A stretch of 16,079 nt of DNA, from positions 7,964 through 24,042 of the forward strand of contig DAEB01000016.1 in assembly GCA_002495185.1 (NCBI GenBank), in the 5' to 3' direction. Origin of the DNA: Thermoplasmata archaeon UBA184. GTDB taxonomy: Archaea; Thermoplasmatota; Thermoplasmata; Lutacidiplasmatales; UBA184. Of this stretch, positions 1 through 7,212 are shown piece after piece. The notes beneath the pieces were generated by a model. The model made no database searches, was not told where the DNA came from, and saw nothing but the letters and a program-made list of their open reading frames with translations. Every line of letters begins with the position of its first letter. Within the stretch, counting starts at the first letter, position 1. Both the position numbers and the translations under genes were made by a program.

Positions 1-452
1 CGGCAGGTGGCGAGCAGCTGCTTGAACGCTCCCGACGGGAGCTGCACCGTGACGTCCGAGCCCGAATGCGCCACCACGAGGGCGCTCGCGCCGGCGACCC
101 GGACAAGCCGACCTCCGTCGAACGGCTTCACCTCGATATTGGACACGAGCGTCCCATCGGGGATGGTCCCGAGCGGGAGGATCGACCCGCGGTCGACCTT
201 TCCTTCCTGGAACGAGACCGTGTCGCCGGTCGCGAGACCGGCGGTCGCGAGAATCCGGACGGTCGAGCCCTGGGGCGCAGCGACCTCGGCGACCGGTGCG
301 GATCGCCCGGGGGAGGGAACGATCGCGACGACCGTGCCTTCGCCGACCACTTCCGGAGGCGGATGGTAGATCGCCCCGTGGTGGCGGTGGCTCGGAGAGC
401 GGTAGCGGCCCGTTCCGGCGCCCCGGCGCCGGGAGATGATCCGCTTTCCCAT
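1..452 (-). CDS. rpl2: 50S ribosomal protein L2 (uL2), N-terminal part, cut by window edge
   Basis: About 150 N-terminal codons of ribosomal protein L2, a 23S rRNA-binding protein at the peptidyl transferase centre. The reading frame begins MGKRIISRRRGAGTGRYRSP and carries SHRHHGAIYHPP, typical of archaeal L2 N-termini, followed by the beta-rich OB-fold segment. The ATG at 452 shares one base with the stop codon of L23 (TGATG), so translation is probably coupled. The gene leaves the window at base 1; archaeal L2 is usually about 240 residues, so roughly 90 residues are missing only because of the window boundary. It is the fourth gene of an L3-L4-L23-L2 operon. Confidence 0.95.
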   Translation of the reverse strand, partial: MGKRIISRRRGAGTGRYRSPSHRHHGAIYHPPPEVVGEGTVVAIVPSPGRSAPVAEVAAPQGSTVRILATAGLATGDTVSFQEGKVDRGSILPLGTIPDGTLVSNIEVKPFDGGRLVRVAGASALVVAHSGSDVTVQLPSGAFKQLLATC

Positions 453-715
453 CAGAACACCCCCGCCCGGCTGCCGATGTCCTCGGCCGAGAAGTCCTTC
501 GTGAGCCGAACGGTGGCGATCTTCCCCGTCCGGACGATCTTCACGGTGACCTTCTCGACCTTGCACTGGTAGGTCTCTTCGACCGCCTTACGGATGTCGG
601 CGCGGTTCGCGCGCCGGTCGACGACGAACTCGAGCTTGTTCTGGCGCTCCATCTCGTCCATCGACTTCTCGGTCACGTACGCGTGAAGGATGATCCGGTG
701 CCGAAGGGTCGTCAT
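452..715 (-). CDS. rpl23: 50S ribosomal protein L23 (uL23)
   Basis: An 87-residue protein with the expected length and core of archaeal L23, which sits at the exit of the ribosomal peptide tunnel and binds 23S rRNA. Recognisable segments are the early VTEKS motif (residues 14-18), NKLEFVVDRRANRADIRKAV in the middle, and the final KVEKV-(T)VK strand followed by a basic tail. The ATG at 715 overlaps the L4 stop by four bases (ATGA), and its own stop overlaps the L2 start by one base. The tight packing supports one polycistronic mRNA with translational coupling. Confidence 0.96.
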   Translation of the reverse strand: MTTLRHRIILHAYVTEKSMDEMERQNKLEFVVDRRANRADIRKAVEETYQCKVEKVTVKIVRTGKIATVRLTKDFSAEDIGSRAGVF

Positions 716-1548
716 GGCACTGGCTCCCCGAGGCGCTCACGCAGCGACTCGACCGCGGCCCGAGAGAACAGCGTGAGTCGTCCGGCAGCCCCCCCGGGCG
801 CGAGGTCCTCGGTCGCCAGGCTCCGGGCGGGCACGACCTCGACTCCGGCGAGGTTCCGGAACCCGAGCGCCTTTCCCGGCCCGCTCGTCACGAGAAGGAG
901 ACTGCGCGGGGTGCGGCGAACCCGACCGCGCCGGCGCGCTCGTCCCGAAGCGCGGATATGCTGACCGGCCCGCGCGCGCTCGACGTCCTCCCAGAGCTTG
1001 AGCCGCTCGAGCAGGAGTCGCGCCTCCTGGGTCTTCTGGATCTCCTCGACCGGGTCCTCGACAACGACCGGGAGGTGGAGCGAGTGGGGCACGAGGTGCC
1101 CGCGGCCGGCCGCGAGCTTCGCATCGCGCGTCGCGGCGAGCGCCGACGAGAACGCGAGCTCCCGCTCCTTGCGGTTGATCTTCTTCGACCAGATCCGGTC
1201 GACGCGCGGGGGATGGGTGAGCCGACCCCCGACGGTGTTCGGCGCCTGGGCTCCCCGCATCGAGTCCATCAGTCGCGGCGTCCTCGCGACCCCTCGGCCC
1301 TTGCCGGACCATTCGACCGAGTGGCGAAGGCCCCCGGTCGGACTGGTGCCGTACGGTTGCCGGCGGTGCGACTGGGCCGCGACGACCGCGCGCTCGATGA
1401 GGTCGGGGCGGACCGCCGACGAGAACGCGAGCGGGAGCGTGACCTGGATTCCGGGCTTCCCGTCGAGCCCGAGTAGGTGCACTCGGTGGTGCGGGGAGGC
1501 CCGCTCGGCGGGCGACGGACGGTCCGCGGGGGGAACGTCCGGCGTCAT
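712..1548 (-). CDS. rpl4: 50S ribosomal protein L4 (uL4, archaeal L4e type)
   Basis: A 278-residue protein beginning MTPDVPPADRPSP. It matches archaeal L4, whose globular domain binds 23S rRNA and whose extended loop lines the exit tunnel. The loop is visible around residues 80-130, including RRQPYGTSPTGGLRHSVEW and GKGRGVARTPR, followed by IWSKKINRKERELAFSSALA, which is strongly conserved in the archaeal/eukaryotic form. I chose the ATG at 1548 because it makes a four-base ATGA overlap with the L3 stop and gives the usual family length. The open frame extends upstream to 1683, but that stretch lies inside L3 and does not resemble L4. Confidence 0.95.
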   Translation of the reverse strand: MTPDVPPADRPSPAERASPHHRVHLLGLDGKPGIQVTLPLAFSSAVRPDLIERAVVAAQSHRRQPYGTSPTGGLRHSVEWSGKGRGVARTPRLMDSMRGAQAPNTVGGRLTHPPRVDRIWSKKINRKERELAFSSALAATRDAKLAAGRGHLVPHSLHLPVVVEDPVEEIQKTQEARLLLERLKLWEDVERARAGQHIRASGRARRRGRVRRTPRSLLLVTSGPGKALGFRNLAGVEVVPARSLATEDLAPGGAAGRLTLFSRAAVESLRERLGEPVP

Positions 1549-2546
1549 GCTCCCTGCTTCGAACGGGTGCTGAAGTAGCGGAGGTCGACCTTCTCGACCG
1601 AGGTGATGTGACTCCGCAAGGGCGCCCGGAACCGAAGGAGGCGCTTCGCGGGGCCGGGCAACGAGCCGTGAAGCACGATGCACGAGCTTTGGACCTCCCC
1701 GTAATGCGGGAACCCTCCGGCGGGTGTGATCGGGTCGGTCCGGGGGTCCCGGACGACCTTGAGGACCCGCATGTTGAACTGCGTGCGTCGGTGGTACCCC
1801 TGCTGGCCCGCCTGAGGGATGCGGTACGTGACGAAGCTCGGGTTGTGCGGTCCGAGGGTCCCGATCATCCGCCGGTGCTTCGAGTTCTTCCGCGGCTGGA
1901 GCTTCACGCCCCAGCGCTGGATGTGGCCCTGGAACCCGAACCCTTTCGTCACGCCGATGACGTCGACGAACTCCCCTTCCTTCGTGAGGCGCTCGGCCGG
2001 AACTTCCTGGCCCAGCTGTTGAAGCGCGAACGCGCGTCGTTCCTCGAACTTCTCGCCCGAGACCCGGACCTCGAAGAGGCTCGGGCTCTTCGACCCGGTC
2101 CCGGTCAAGATCCGGGGCTGCGTGTGGACGATCAGACGGATTTCCTCCCCGGCGGCCTTCCCGAACGCCTCAAGGGCCTCGGGGGGGCTCGCGGCGTGCT
2201 TCGGGATCCGTCGAGCGAGGTCCTCCGATAGGCCGTTCGCCCAGACCTCGGAAACCACCCGAGAACCGTAGGGAGAGCGTGCGTAGACCCGAGCCGCGGC
2301 GACGCGGAGCGGGGGGACCTCGACGACCGTGACCGGAACGGCGACCTCCTGGCCTGCGGTCGTCGACCTCTTTCGATAGTCGACCACGAACGCGTGGGTC
2401 ATCCCGACCTTGAACCCCGCGAACCCCTCGATCGAGACCGGCTTGACCGCCGGAGACCAGGAGCGGACCCGCGGGACGGGCCGTGCGGCCCGGGAGCGGG
2501 GGGAGAACGCGAGGGATCCTCGCCTCGGACGATGACGACGGGCCAT
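1545..2546 (-). CDS. rpl3: 50S ribosomal protein L3 (uL3, archaeal type)
   Basis: A 333-residue protein, the usual length for archaeal L3, starting MARRHRPRRGSLAFSPRSRA. L3 binds 23S rRNA near the peptidyl transferase centre. Diagnostic segments include GFAGFKVGMTHAFVVDYRK (residues 41-59), VIGVTKGFGFQGHIQRWGVK, and NSKHRRMIGTLGPHNP with the basic central extension. It is the first gene of the operon; a TATA box lies about 54 bp upstream of the ATG at 2546, predicting a leader of roughly 28 nt. The leader contains a GGAGG that is too far (19 nt) from the ATG for a standard Shine-Dalgarno site and can pair with CCTCC (see findings). Confidence 0.96.
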   Translation of the reverse strand: MARRHRPRRGSLAFSPRSRAARPVPRVRSWSPAVKPVSIEGFAGFKVGMTHAFVVDYRKRSTTAGQEVAVPVTVVEVPPLRVAAARVYARSPYGSRVVSEVWANGLSEDLARRIPKHAASPPEALEAFGKAAGEEIRLIVHTQPRILTGTGSKSPSLFEVRVSGEKFEERRAFALQQLGQEVPAERLTKEGEFVDVIGVTKGFGFQGHIQRWGVKLQPRKNSKHRRMIGTLGPHNPSFVTYRIPQAGQQGYHRRTQFNMRVLKVVRDPRTDPITPAGGFPHYGEVQSSCIVLHGSLPGPAKRLLRFRAPLRSHITSVEKVDLRYFSTRSKQGA

Positions 2547-2594
2547 GGGTCGATAGGAGGTCCTGCCTCCGGTGCGGGCGGGGGAGTAGGGTGC

Positions 2595-2604
2595 CCTATA
2601 TAAG
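2595..2604 (-). promoter_or_regulatory. TATA box of the L3-L4-L23-L2 ribosomal operon
   Basis: On the minus strand this reads CTTATATAGG, the best archaeal TATA box in the window. Its centre is about 54 bp upstream of the L3 ATG, so transcription should begin near 2574 and leave a leader of about 28 nt. Confidence 0.75.
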
Positions 2605-2748
2605 CGCTCGCGCGCGCGAGGGGCCGGGACCGTCAGAAGACGCAGTTTCTCCTCGAAAACCGTCGCACTCGGTCGGGTGTGTTCGGACGCGCGCGTAGAG
2701 GAACTGACCCGCGAAGGAAACTCGCTCGGGCCCGCGAACTCCCCAACC

Positions 2749-2754
2749 GTTAAA
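2749..2754 (+). promoter_or_regulatory. Probable TATA box of tdh-kbl
   Basis: GTTAAA in an otherwise very GC-rich stretch, centred about 38 bp before the tdh GTG. This predicts a start near 2778 and a leader of about 12 nt that would just include the GAAGGTG ribosome-binding sequence at 2779-2785. The match to the TATA consensus is moderate. The 243 bp between L3 and tdh hold only these two divergent promoters as far as I can see. Confidence 0.5.
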
Positions 2755-2789
2755 CCGCCCGGGTCTTCCTACGGACCGAAGGTGTCGTC

Positions 2790-3851
2790 GTGCAGGCGTT
2801 CGTGAAGACGGTGCGCGGTCCGGGAGGAGAGATTCGAACAGTTCCGGACCCGAAGCCCGGCGACGACGAGGTCCTGATCCGCGTGCGGGCTTCTTCGATC
2901 TGCGGAACGGACGTCCACATCTGGGTCTGGAACGAATGGGCCCAGTCGAGGGTGCGCCATGTCCCGATGATCTTCGGCCATGAGGTCAGCGGTGAGGTCA
3001 TCGAGGTCGGACGACGCGTGAAGAGCGTGCGCGTCGGGGACCACGTCTCGGCGGAAACCCACATCGTGGACGGGACGTGCTACCAGTGTCGCACGGGGAA
3101 GATGCACATCTGCGAGAACGTCGAGGTGCTCGGAGTCGACCGCAACGGCGTCTTTGCCGAGTACGCGGTCCTCCCCGAGCGGAACGCGTGGGTGAACGAC
3201 CCCAAGCTCGACCACGCTCTCGCCTCGATCCAGGAACCGCTCGGGAACGCGGTCCACTCCCTCCTCCCCGAGGAGAACCTCGAGGACATTGCGGGGGGGT
3301 CGGTGCTCGTGACGGGCTGCGGGCCGATCGGCCTTCTCTCGATCGCCGTCGCTCGTCGGCTCGGGGCGAAGAAGGTCTTCGCGACCGAGGTCAACCCCCT
3401 GCGCGCCGCGCTCGCGATGAAGATGGGCGCCGACCGCGTCCTCGACCCGACGGACCCGAACGCACCGGCGGCGAAGACGATCCGGGAGGAGACGGAGGGT
3501 CGCGGAGTCGACGTGGCCGTCGAGATGTCGGGACATCCGGCGGCGCTCAAGCTCGCCTTTGATGCCCTCACGCCGGGAGGTCGCGTCTCGCTCCTCGGAC
3601 TCTTCGACCACGAGGCGAGCCTCGACTTCGACGACGCGGTCATCTTCAAGGCGGCGAAGGTCCACGGGATTTTCGGACGACGGATGTTCGAGACCTGGTT
3701 CCAGGTCAAGGGGATCTTGGCCGACCCCGGATTCCGCGAGAAGATGTCCCAGATCATCACCCATCGGGTACCGATCCGGGAACTCCCGCATGCCATGGAG
3801 CTGATTCAGTCGATGCAGGCGGCCAAGGTCTCGCTCGAAGCGAGGTGGTAA
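2790..3851 (+). CDS. tdh: L-threonine 3-dehydrogenase (zinc medium-chain dehydrogenase)
   Basis: A 353-residue medium-chain alcohol dehydrogenase that oxidises L-threonine to 2-amino-3-ketobutyrate with NAD+. Catalytic zinc ligands are visible as Cys38 (SSICGTD) and His64-Glu65 (FGHE), with conserved Glu149 in QEPLGNAVH. The Rossmann motif is GCGPIG (176-181), and Glu200 at the end of the second strand fits NAD+ preference. HIV-x-G-x-C-Y and GVFAEYAVLPERNAW match the archaeal Thermococcus/Pyrococcus type of TDH. One oddity: the structural-zinc loop has Cys97, Cys100 and Cys108 but Asp94 where the first Cys is expected. The GTG start has GAAGGTG just upstream. The gene ends one base before kbl, the next enzyme of the pathway, which makes TDH far more likely than a general sorbitol or alcohol dehydrogenase. 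Confidence 0.92.
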   Translation: MQAFVKTVRGPGGEIRTVPDPKPGDDEVLIRVRASSICGTDVHIWVWNEWAQSRVRHVPMIFGHEVSGEVIEVGRRVKSVRVGDHVSAETHIVDGTCYQCRTGKMHICENVEVLGVDRNGVFAEYAVLPERNAWVNDPKLDHALASIQEPLGNAVHSLLPEENLEDIAGGSVLVTGCGPIGLLSIAVARRLGAKKVFATEVNPLRAALAMKMGADRVLDPTDPNAPAAKTIREETEGRGVDVAVEMSGHPAALKLAFDALTPGGRVSLLGLFDHEASLDFDDAVIFKAAKVHGIFGRRMFETWFQVKGILADPGFREKMSQIITHRVPIRELPHAMELIQSMQAAKVSLEARW

Positions 3852-3852
3852 G

Positions 3853-5046
3853 ATGCGCAACCCCACGGCATTCCTCGGGGAAGAGTACCGTCAGCTCGTC
3901 GACCAGGACCTCGATTGGCGCATCCGGGTGCTCGAGAGCCCGAGCATGCCCTGGTCCGAGATCGACGGGAAGCGGGTGCTGATGTTCTGCTCGAACAACT
4001 ATCTCGGCCTCAGCAACCATCCGCGGCTCAAGGAGGCCGCGCACCGCGCGATCGATGAGCGGGGCGTCGGGTCCGGTTCGGTCCGTCCGATCGCCGGTAC
4101 GATGGACCTCCACGTCGAGCTCGAGCGCCGCCTCGCCCGGTTCAAGCACGCGGACGCGTCGCTCGTCTATCAGACCGGGTTCGCGGCGAATGCGGGGCTG
4201 ATTCCGCAGCTCGCGGGAGAAGGGGACCTCATCGTCTCGGACGAGCTGAACCACGGCAGCATCATCGACGGCGTGCGCCTCTCCCGGGCGGAGCGTGCGG
4301 TCTACCGTCACGCCGATGTCGAGGACCTCCGAAGCGTGCTGTCGAAGGCGGAGGAGCATGCGCCGAGCTACCGACGGATCCTCGTGATCACGGACGGCGT
4401 CTTCTCGATGGACGGTGACATCGCGCCCCTCGACCGGATCAGTCAGGTCGCCGCCGACCACGGCGCGATGGTCTACGTCGACGACGCCCACGGGGAGGGG
4501 GTTCTCGGTCCCGGGGGCCGGGGGATCGTGTCGCACTTCGGACTCGGTCGGGACAAGGTCCACGTCGAGATGGGAACGTTCTCGAAGGCGTTCGGCGTCG
4601 TGGGAGGCCATATTTCGGGGTCAAAGGACCTCGCCCTGTTCGCGCTCAACAAGTCGCGGACATGGCTGCTCAGCGGTTCGCATCCGCCACCGGTCGCGGC
4701 GGCGTGCCTCGCGGCCATCGACGTGCTGGAGTCCGAGCCCGAGCACGTCGAGCGGCTGTGGGCCCACACCCGACGGTTCAAGAAGGAGATGCGCGACCTC
4801 GGGTTCGATATCGGCCGCAGCGAGACGCCGATCACCCCGGTCATCGTCGGCGAGAGCTCCCGCGCCCAGAAGCTGAGCTCGCGGCTCTTCGAGCTCGGGG
4901 TGTTCGCGCTGCCGATCGTCTTCCCGATGGTCGCCCGCGACAAAGCCCGGATCCGCACGATCATGAACGCGGCGCTCACCCCCGAGGACGTGACGACCGC
5001 GGTCGCCGCGTTCGCGAAGGCAGGCCGAGAGCTCTCGCTCATCTAG
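3853..5046 (+). CDS. kbl: Glycine C-acetyltransferase (2-amino-3-ketobutyrate CoA ligase)
   Basis: A 397-residue PLP enzyme of the alpha-oxoamine synthase family, converting 2-amino-3-ketobutyrate plus CoA to glycine and acetyl-CoA. Visible marks are FCSNNYLGLSNHP (45-57), GSGSVRPIAGT (73-83), the DDAHGEG motif with Asp210/Asp211/His213, and the PLP lysine Lys245 in GTFSKAFG. The sequence alone could fit 8-amino-7-oxononanoate synthase, but the one-base spacing to tdh and absence of biotin genes favour threonine catabolism. GAGGTG at 3842-3847, inside the end of tdh, is a well-placed ribosome-binding site, so both proteins are likely made from one mRNA. The pair yields acetyl-CoA, although no regulatory link with the mevalonate genes further on can be seen. 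Confidence 0.93.
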   Translation: MRNPTAFLGEEYRQLVDQDLDWRIRVLESPSMPWSEIDGKRVLMFCSNNYLGLSNHPRLKEAAHRAIDERGVGSGSVRPIAGTMDLHVELERRLARFKHADASLVYQTGFAANAGLIPQLAGEGDLIVSDELNHGSIIDGVRLSRAERAVYRHADVEDLRSVLSKAEEHAPSYRRILVITDGVFSMDGDIAPLDRISQVAADHGAMVYVDDAHGEGVLGPGGRGIVSHFGLGRDKVHVEMGTFSKAFGVVGGHISGSKDLALFALNKSRTWLLSGSHPPPVAAACLAAIDVLESEPEHVERLWAHTRRFKKEMRDLGFDIGRSETPITPVIVGESSRAQKLSSRLFELGVFALPIVFPMVARDKARIRTIMNAALTPEDVTTAVAAFAKAGRELSLI

Positions 5047-5087
5047 ATCGTTCGGAGACCGTGGTTACCTCGAGCCTATCGCCTCCG

Positions 5088-5094
5088 TTTATAG
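5088..5094 (+). promoter_or_regulatory. TATA box of the DUF2203 gene
   Basis: TTTATAG in the 80-bp gap after kbl. Its centre is 36 bp from the ATG at 5127, predicting a leader of about 10 nt that still contains GAGG (5117-5120) as ribosome-binding site. This separates the DUF2203 gene transcriptionally from tdh-kbl. Confidence 0.65.
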
Positions 5095-5126
5095 GGGGTG
5101 TGGGCTCTATTGGAGCGAGGAACCCG

Positions 5127-5627
5127 ATGGCCCGCTCCGACCGTCCGCGCGACGACGCCCCGCCCGTGGCCCCGCCACGGCTCTGGACGGCGAGCGAGGC
5201 GAACCAACGGATCCCCGAGCTCGAGGAACTCTTGCCTCGTCTCCGGGGCTGGGCGGGCCGGCTCGCCGAGGTCCACGAGGAGCGGGAGCGCCTCGCGTCG
5301 TTCTGGGGATCCGAAGCGGACGCCGAGGACCAGCCGGACCACGAACTCAAGTCGCGGTTGGACGCGGAGTGGAAGCATCTCAGCCATCGGCTGGACGAGG
5401 CGATCGGTTCCCTCCGGTCCGAAGGGATCGAGGTGAAGGACCTCGCGTCGGGGCTCGTCGACTTCTACGCGATGGTGGACGGGGAACTCGTCTTCCTCTG
5501 CTGGCAGCGCGGCGAGGCCTCCATCGAGTACTGCCATACGCTCACGGGCGGCTTCCGGAGCCGACGGCCCATCCGCAGCGCCTCGTCCGGCCCGTCGGCC
5601 CGACCTCAGACCCAGGAACAACCCTAG
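5127..5627 (+). CDS. DUF2203 family protein, function unknown
   Basis: A 166-residue acidic cytoplasmic protein. It matches the DUF2203 pattern: an N-terminal WTASEANQRIPELEELLPRL helix (20-39), a long central coiled-coil-like helix rich in E and R (about 44-95), and the C-terminal block GIEVKDLASGLVDFYAMVDG (100-119), ELVFLCWQRGE (120-130), then an EYCHTLTGGFRSRRPI motif (134-149). The Cys/His in YCH and the Asp in LVDF are the most conserved-looking polar residues, but no function is established. I chose the ATG at 5127 for the upstream TATA and GAGG; the open frame continues into kbl but lacks any conserved sequence there. The extreme C-terminus (after 150) is low complexity. It converges with the next gene, nine bases away. 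Confidence 0.85.
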   Translation: MARSDRPRDDAPPVAPPRLWTASEANQRIPELEELLPRLRGWAGRLAEVHEERERLASFWGSEADAEDQPDHELKSRLDAEWKHLSHRLDEAIGSLRSEGIEVKDLASGLVDFYAMVDGELVFLCWQRGEASIEYCHTLTGGFRSRRPIRSASSGPSARPQTQEQP

Positions 5628-5636
5628 CCGGGGCGG

Positions 5637-6560
5637 CTACCCGGAGAGGGCTTCGGGTCTCGTCTGGTACAGGTCGAAGACCCGGATCGCCGTCGCGAAG
5701 GCCCCGAACGCCGAGAGCGCTGCCGTGCCCGCGAGAAGGACCGGGAACGCCCCTCCCAGGGCGAGGAAGTAGAGCGCGAGCGGGGAGAGGAGTCCCGCCA
5801 TCCCGCCGACCACGCCCACCGCGGGCCGGTCGGACCGGGCCGTCAGGAGCGCCGCCATCCCCCCGAAAACCGCGACGATCGCGAGGATCGTCGCGCCGCT
5901 TCCGACCGACGCGACGAACGTCTCGAGGTCGGGGAACGGCGAGAGGGTGTCCGTCGTTCCGTTCGCCACCGTCCCGGGAGCGAGCTCGACGGAAAGGCCG
6001 GTGGTTCCCGCGTTGTAGACGGGGGAGGCGAACGTGACCACGGACTCCGGAGCGTAGCCCGGGAACGAAACATTGAGCGTGATGCCGCCCGACGGGACCC
6101 CGGAGAAGGAGAACGTCCCGTCCGTGCCCGTAACCGTGCTCCAGTTCTTCCCTCCGTCGGTGGTCATGCGGACCGACGCTCCCGAGGCCGGAACGGCTCC
6201 CGCGACCTTCGAGAGGGTCACGGTTCCCGAGACCACGTAGTTCCCCGAGCCGAGCGCCTCGACTCCGAGGGCGGCAAGGATCCCTCCGAACACCACCGCG
6301 AGGACCGCGACTCCGAGGAGGGCGACCAGGGCGGCCCGCCGCAAGCGAACGCGGGGCCGGCGAGGGTTCGGGAGCGCGGGATATAGGCCGGGGAAGACTT
6401 CCCAGGTGTAGAGGGGAGGCGGGTCCCGGGGAACGACCACGGGGACCGGTGTGTGGCATTGGGGACACGGATACCATTGCGTCGGCGGCGAGGGAGCGAG
6501 CACGACGCGAAGCGCGGCCCCGCACGCGGGACAGCGGACCGACACCGCCGGAGCTCCCAT
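5637..6560 (-). CDS. Membrane protein with N-terminal zinc ribbon and extracellular carboxypeptidase-regulatory-like domain
   Basis: A 307-residue protein I cannot assign to a named family. In order: a zinc ribbon with CPAC (Cys10, Cys13) and CPQC (Cys32, Cys35); a proline-rich linker; a transmembrane helix at about 76-98 preceded by the basic stretch RRPRVRLRR; a beta domain at about 107-195 (SGTVTLSK, TTDG..., GTDGTFSFSGVPSGG, LNVSFPGYAPES) that resembles the carboxypeptidase regulatory-like/Ig-like fold; then three helices at about 222-240, 247-267 and 270-292. The basic residues before helix 1 suggest the zinc ribbon is cytoplasmic and the beta domain outside. I chose the ATG at 6560 because it directly precedes the zinc ribbon and avoids overlap with the divergent DUF99 gene. 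Confidence 0.75.
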   Translation of the reverse strand: MGAPAVSVRCPACGAALRVVLAPSPPTQWYPCPQCHTPVPVVVPRDPPPLYTWEVFPGLYPALPNPRRPRVRLRRAALVALLGVAVLAVVFGGILAALGVEALGSGNYVVSGTVTLSKVAGAVPASGASVRMTTDGGKNWSTVTGTDGTFSFSGVPSGGITLNVSFPGYAPESVVTFASPVYNAGTTGLSVELAPGTVANGTTDTLSPFPDLETFVASVGSGATILAIVAVFGGMAALLTARSDRPAVGVVGGMAGLLSPLALYFLALGGAFPVLLAGTAALSAFGAFATAIRVFDLYQTRPEALSG

Positions 6561-6593
6561 CGCAAGCGGCCGACCGCTTCCAAGGTCATAGCG

Positions 6594-7187
6594 TTGCGGC
6601 GGTCCCTCGGGAAGCCCCATCCGCGCGTGGTCGGAGTGGACGACGGCGCGTTTTCCCGCGGGGACCGGTACGCCCCGCTCGCCGCGGTGGCACTGACGCT
6701 TCCCGAGCACGTCGAGGCGGTCCGAGTGAGCCAGGTGCGCGTCGATGGCACGGACGGAACCCGTCGGGTCGTCTCGCTCGTCCGGAGCCTCGGCCCCCTC
6801 GAGGGCGTTCGGGCGGTCCTTCTCGATGGAGCGGTGGTCGGCGGGTTCAACGTGCTCGACCTGGACGCGATCGCGAGGGAGCTAGCGCTCCCGGTGGTCG
6901 CCGTGACGCGACGCCCGCCCGATTTCCCGCGCATCCGTTCGGCGCTCTCGAAGTGGTTTCCCCGGTCCGCCGGTGCTCGCTGGAAGATCTTGCGCGCCCA
7001 CCGTCTCTTCCCGGTGCCGACGGGCGACCGGCCGATCTATGCGACGGCGGTCGGCTGCACGCGAGCCGACGCGGTCCATCTGCTGGCTCGAGCCACCGTC
7101 CGGGGGTACTGGCCCGAGCCCGTGCGGCTCGCGCACCTGGTGGCGTCCGCGGGCCGCCGGCCGAGTCGTCGTCCAACGAAGCATTAA
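6594..7187 (+). CDS. DUF99 family protein (endonuclease V-like fold)
   Basis: A protein of about 197 residues from a TTG start. DUF99 proteins are archaeal and share the RNase H-like fold of endonuclease V; their substrate is not established. Family marks are VVGVDDGAF with Asp16/Asp17, VRVDGTDGT (Asp51), AVLLDGAVVGGFNVLDLDAI (75-94, Asp78), LPVVAVTRRPPDFPRI, and the C-terminal PEPVRLAHLVAS (174-185). The acidic residues are placed as expected for a metal-binding nuclease centre, but this is inference. The TTG at 6594 gives the family length and clears the divergent gene by 33 bases; the frame is open back to 6453, which overlaps that gene and lacks conservation. Its stop codon lies inside the TATA box of the following tRNA gene. 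Confidence 0.85.
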   Translation: MRRSLGKPHPRVVGVDDGAFSRGDRYAPLAAVALTLPEHVEAVRVSQVRVDGTDGTRRVVSLVRSLGPLEGVRAVLLDGAVVGGFNVLDLDAIARELALPVVAVTRRPPDFPRIRSALSKWFPRSAGARWKILRAHRLFPVPTGDRPIYATAVGCTRADAVHLLARATVRGYWPEPVRLAHLVASAGRRPSRRPTKH

Positions 7188-7188
7188 G
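7183..7188 (+). promoter_or_regulatory. TATA box of tRNA-Arg, overlapping the DUF99 stop codon
   Basis: ATTAAG preceded by the purine-containing CGAAGC (possible BRE). The centre lies 27 bp before G1 of the tRNA, the standard archaeal distance. The TAA of DUF99 is part of the element, so the tRNA can be transcribed independently. Confidence 0.65.
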
Positions 7189-7212
7189 GAGCCCGGACGA
7201 CGTTCGTCGCTC

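Noticed and set aside
1549..1683. N-terminal extension of L4
   Set aside because: Lies within L3; the ATG at 1548 with its ATGA overlap fits operon spacing and family length.
5625..5639. Short palindrome AGCC...GGCT spanning the two facing stop codons after DUF2203
   Set aside because: Only four base pairs and no T-run; not enough for a terminator call.
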